5,864 nucleotides of DNA. It comes from Gemmatimonadota bacterium (GTDB lineage Bacteria > Gemmatimonadota > Gemmatimonadetes > Longimicrobiales > Gaopeijiaceae). The stretch covers positions 1 to 5,864 of the forward strand of contig DUCW01000039.1 of NCBI GenBank assembly GCA_012959595.1, written 5' to 3'. Positions 5,349 to 5,864 of the stretch are shown in pieces; the first letter of the stretch is position 1; the number at the start of each line of letters is the position of its first letter. The translations under genes and the position numbers were made by a program. The notes below the pieces were generated by a model. That model had not been told where the DNA came from. It did not search any database and saw nothing but the letters and a program-made list of their open reading frames with translations.

Positions 5349-5864
5349 ATGAAGTCCATCAGAATCTCAGTTTTCAGAAGAGTTTTACTGGTTATTCCCA
5401 TCTATTTTTATCTTTCAACCCAGCCGGGGGTAACACAGCAATCCACACTTTCAGTTGATGACCAATTTGCAATCCACGCGGTAGCCAATCCAAAAATAAG
5501 TCATGACGAAAAATGGGTGGCCTATACTGTTCGCACGACGAGCTTGGAGCTTGAAGAATCTGAAACTAGACTCTGGATGATTTCTACCAATGGTGGCGAT
5601 CCCATTCCAATGACTAGCAAAGGGTATTCCGTTTCTAACATAGAGTGGAGTCCCAATGGTCACCATCTTTCGTTTACCGCCACTAAGAACTCCGAGAAAT
5701 CTCAAGTATGGACACTAGACCTTAGAGGGGGAGAAGCCCAACAGATTACATCAGTGGATCAAGGTGTGCAATCTTACACGTGGTCACCCGATGGCTCCAA
5801 ACTTCTACTGACATTGCAAGACTTGGAAGAAGAGTCAGAAGAGGAGAAATCGACCGCAGAACCT
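5349..5864 (+). CDS. Secreted S9-family (acylaminoacyl-peptidase/DPP-like) peptidase, N-terminal fragment
   Basis: The frame runs open from ATG 5349 to the right edge and gives 172 residues with no stop. The N-terminus looks like a Sec signal: basic MKSIRISVFRR, a hydrophobic stretch at about 12-23, then a polar Pro/Gly/Gln region. The cleavage site is not obvious, and no lipobox Cys is seen. The mature part shows WD40-like (PD40) propeller repeats: ISHDEKWVAYTV at 50-61, WSPNG at 100-104 with HLSFTA after it, a GGEAQQIT turn at 127-134, and WSPDG at 145-149. Such blades form the N-terminal beta-propeller of S9 prolyl-oligopeptidase-type enzymes, which gate a C-terminal serine hydrolase domain that lies outside this window. 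An acidic stretch (158-167, mostly Glu) sits where relatives have a variable linker. It probably acts in the periplasm on peptides for nutrition. A TolB-like propeller without a hydrolase is the main alternative. It is divergent from msrA. Confidence 0.82.
   Translation, partial: MKSIRISVFRRVLLVIPIYFYLSTQPGVTQQSTLSVDDQFAIHAVANPKISHDEKWVAYTVRTTSLELEESETRLWMISTNGGDPIPMTSKGYSVSNIEWSPNGHHLSFTATKNSEKSQVWTLDLRGGEAQQITSVDQGVQSYTWSPDGSKLLLTLQDLEEESEEEKSTAEP

Noticed and set aside
5451..5705. Minus-strand open frame of 84 codons
   Set aside because: It is antisense to the S9 peptidase frame, which has a signal peptide, a ribosome binding site and propeller repeats. The minus frame has none of these.

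Overview
The window looks like ordinary bacterial chromosome. Genes are tightly packed, two junctions are translationally coupled, start codons are mixed ATG/TTG, and base composition is moderate (mid-40s % GC by eye, not computed). A VC_2705-type sodium:solute symporter, a DUF1326/DUF2182 pair and a secreted S9-type beta-propeller peptidase suggest an aerobic, probably Gram-negative heterotroph. The sequence alone does not fix the phylum. Secreted S9 peptidases of this look are common in Gemmatimonadota, Acidobacteriota and Bacteroidota, so that is only a weak hint. I see no rRNA, tRNA, CRISPR array, insertion sequence or phage gene.

Layout, left to right. (1) 1-643, plus: the C-terminal part of an acetate/carboxylate-type sodium symporter, cut by the left edge. 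(2) 723-3730, plus: a compact three-gene block. It holds a cysteine-rich DUF1326 protein, a DUF2182 polytopic membrane protein with conserved Cys/His motifs, and an ABCB-type ABC exporter whose ATG overlaps the DUF2182 stop by one base. A 9-bp perfect inverted repeat sits on the DUF1326 stop codon. (3) 3746-5153, minus: a two-gene operon transcribed towards the exporter. msrA (methionine sulfoxide reductase A) comes first, followed one base after its stop by a 17beta-HSD-like short-chain dehydrogenase that starts at TTG. Only 15 bp separate the SDR and ABC stops. (4) 5154-5348: a divergent intergenic region with nested inverted repeats. (5) 5349-5864, plus: the start of a secreted S9-family peptidase (signal peptide plus WD40-like propeller repeats), cut by the right edge.

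How the genes may work together. DUF1326 and DUF2182 are recurrent genomic partners. Their cysteines suggest metal binding or redox handling, and the ABC exporter coupled to them may move a related substrate. MsrA repairs oxidised methionine, so a thiol/metal/oxidative-stress theme is possible but is inference. No clearly new multi-gene system is evident. The points most worth a second look are the DUF1326-DUF2182-ABC block with its stop-codon hairpin, the short DUF2182 N-terminus, the CPG variant of DUF1326, and the nested repeats upstream of msrA.
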